The notes under the pieces are model-generated. The model searched no databases, was not told the DNA's origin, and was given only the letters and a program-made list of their open reading frames with translations. Below are positions 5,154 through 5,930 of a stretch of 5,930 nt of DNA, piece after piece (position 1 is the first letter of the stretch; the number at the start of each line of letters is the position of its first letter). This DNA comes from Bacteroidota bacterium. GTDB lineage: Bacteria; Bacteroidota; Ignavibacteria; Ignavibacteriales; Melioribacteraceae. Location of the stretch: positions 1 to 5,930 of the forward strand of contig JAEXUB010000104.1 of the NCBI GenBank assembly GCA_023453125.1, in the 5' to 3' direction. Made by a program: the position numbers and the translations under genes.

Positions 5154-5930
5154 TATAAGGGCCTTTCGATTATATCAATTAGTCTTTTTTTAGTTTCCTG
5201 ATAAACCGCCTTCTCCTTCATATCCTGCTTAAGGAATGCACGGAGATTGGGAATTTTTGCCAACGCATTGTCGATCTGGGGATTGCTCCCTCTCATATAT
5301 GCACCAATATTAATAAGGTCTTCAGCCTCGTTATAAGTAGAGAGGATTTCATTAAATGTGGCTGCTCTTTCCCTGTGGTCTGCAGTTACTATATCTGGCA
5401 TTACTCTGCTTATAGACTGGAGAGGATCAATTGCCGGATACTGCCCTTTATGTGCCAGTTTTCTCGAAAGGACTATGTGTCCGTCAAGAATTGAACGCAC
5501 AGCGTCAGCAATCGGTTCTGTCATATCATCACCGTCTACAAGCACGGTGTAAAATCCCGTAATGGAGCCGTTATCGGTAGTACCTGCCCTTTCAAGGAGT
5601 TTCGGCAGCAGTGCGAATACCGATGGGGTATATCCTTTTGTTGTTGGAGGCTCCCCGATTGTAAGCCCTATTTCCCTCTGGGCCATTGCAAAGCGGGTTA
5701 CCGAATCCATCATAAGTACAACGTCTTTTCCCAGGTCTCTGAAATATTCTGCAATTGTAGTTCCAATGTATGCGCCCTTCATTCTTATAAGGGCCGATTT
5801 ATCGCTGGTTGCAACTACAACAACCGAACGTTTCAAGCCTTCTTCGCCAAGATCTTTTTCTATGAATTCTCTTACTTCTCTACCCCGTTCGCCAAGAAGT
5901 GTAATAACATTCACGTCGGCATTTGTATTA
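5153..5930 (-). CDS. fliI: Flagellum-specific ATPase FliI, C-terminal part (5' end beyond window)
   Basis: FliI is the hexameric ATPase of the flagellar type III export apparatus, a relative of F1 β that acts at the cytoplasmic face of the basal body with FliH and FliJ. The window keeps the last 258 residues. The frame continues upstream of the GTG at 5914 as NTNADV-NVITLLGERGREV, so that GTG encodes an internal Val and is not a start. Visible motifs, in fragment numbering: GERGREV with the catalytic Glu (13-19), Walker B VVLMMD (70-75), GEPPTTKGYTPSVF (92-105), and PAIDPLQSIS (165-174), which fits the ATPase α/β signature P-[SAP]-[LIV]-[DNH]-x3-S-x-S. The Walker A loop lies in the missing part, roughly 170-200 residues. 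The C-terminus (DMKEKAVYQETKKRLIDII) is typical of FliI rather than F1 β. The gene ends at a TAA overlapping the fliJ ATG. Confidence 0.96.
   Translation of the reverse strand, partial: NTNADVNVITLLGERGREVREFIEKDLGEEGLKRSVVVVATSDKSALIRMKGAYIGTTIAEYFRDLGKDVVLMMDSVTRFAMAQREIGLTIGEPPTTKGYTPSVFALLPKLLERAGTTDNGSITGFYTVLVDGDDMTEPIADAVRSILDGHIVLSRKLAHKGQYPAIDPLQSISRVMPDIVTADHRERAATFNEILSTYNEAEDLINIGAYMRGSNPQIDNALAKIPNLRAFLKQDMKEKAVYQETKKRLIDIIERPL

Noticed and set aside
4744..5201. Two long plus-strand open frames (149 and 139 residues) rich in Phe, Leu and Ser
   Set aside because: They are antisense to fliJ. Lys/Glu codons (AAA, GAA) read as TTT/TTC on the other strand, which produces Phe/Leu/Ser-rich frames. 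No family resemblance and no good ribosome site.
5912..5914. GTG as the start of fliI
   Set aside because: The frame continues upstream to the window edge with residues (NTNAD) that match the conserved sequence preceding NVITLLGERGREV, so this codon is an internal Val of a truncated gene.

Overview
This window is a single stretch of a flagellar operon, with every gene on the minus strand. Read in the direction of transcription (high to low coordinates), the order is fliI (3' part), fliJ, a MotE/YlxF/FlbB-like gene, fliK, flgD, a small 'flagellar operon protein' gene of the TIGR02530 type, and flgE (5' part). Both end genes run off the window. Plus-strand open frames are antisense shadows of Lys/Glu/Ser-rich coding sequence.

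Layout: fliI ends and fliJ begins in a TAATG overlap. fliJ and the MotE-like gene share ATGA. The MotE-like gene and fliK share TAATG. After fliK the genes are separated by short gaps (11 and 10 nt), each carrying a Shine-Dalgarno sequence. The only sizeable untranslated gap (107 nt, 663-769) lies between the TIGR02530-type gene and flgE. It holds two back-to-back GC-rich hairpins, six GGA triplets at roughly 10- or 20-nt spacing, and a strong AGGAGG in front of flgE. No gap exceeds 300 nt, and I see no RNA gene, mobile element, CRISPR array or convincing terminator.

Function: FliI (ATPase) and FliJ (stalk) energise the flagellar type III export gate. FlgD caps the growing hook, FlgE is the hook subunit, and FliK measures the hook and switches export to late substrates. 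The MotE-like protein is a membrane-anchored accessory factor, and the TIGR02530-type protein is a conserved hook-operon protein of unknown role. The block is therefore a rod/hook export-and-assembly module.

Organism: the order fliI-fliJ-ylxF/flbB-fliK-flgD-(TIGR02530)-flgE is shared by Firmicutes, spirochaetes and several other deep lineages, and differs from the split enterobacterial arrangement. Moderate GC, Lys/Asn/Glu-rich proteins and canonical Shine-Dalgarno sites fit a flagellated bacterium outside the Gammaproteobacteria. An Ignavibacteria-like (Bacteroidota/Chlorobi group) source is a weak guess from protein style only; no phylogenetic marker is present. The core genes look ordinary and intact. 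The parts worth a second look are the structured flgE leader, the TIGR02530-type protein, the Ser/Asp repeats in the MotE-like protein and the very long FliK linker.
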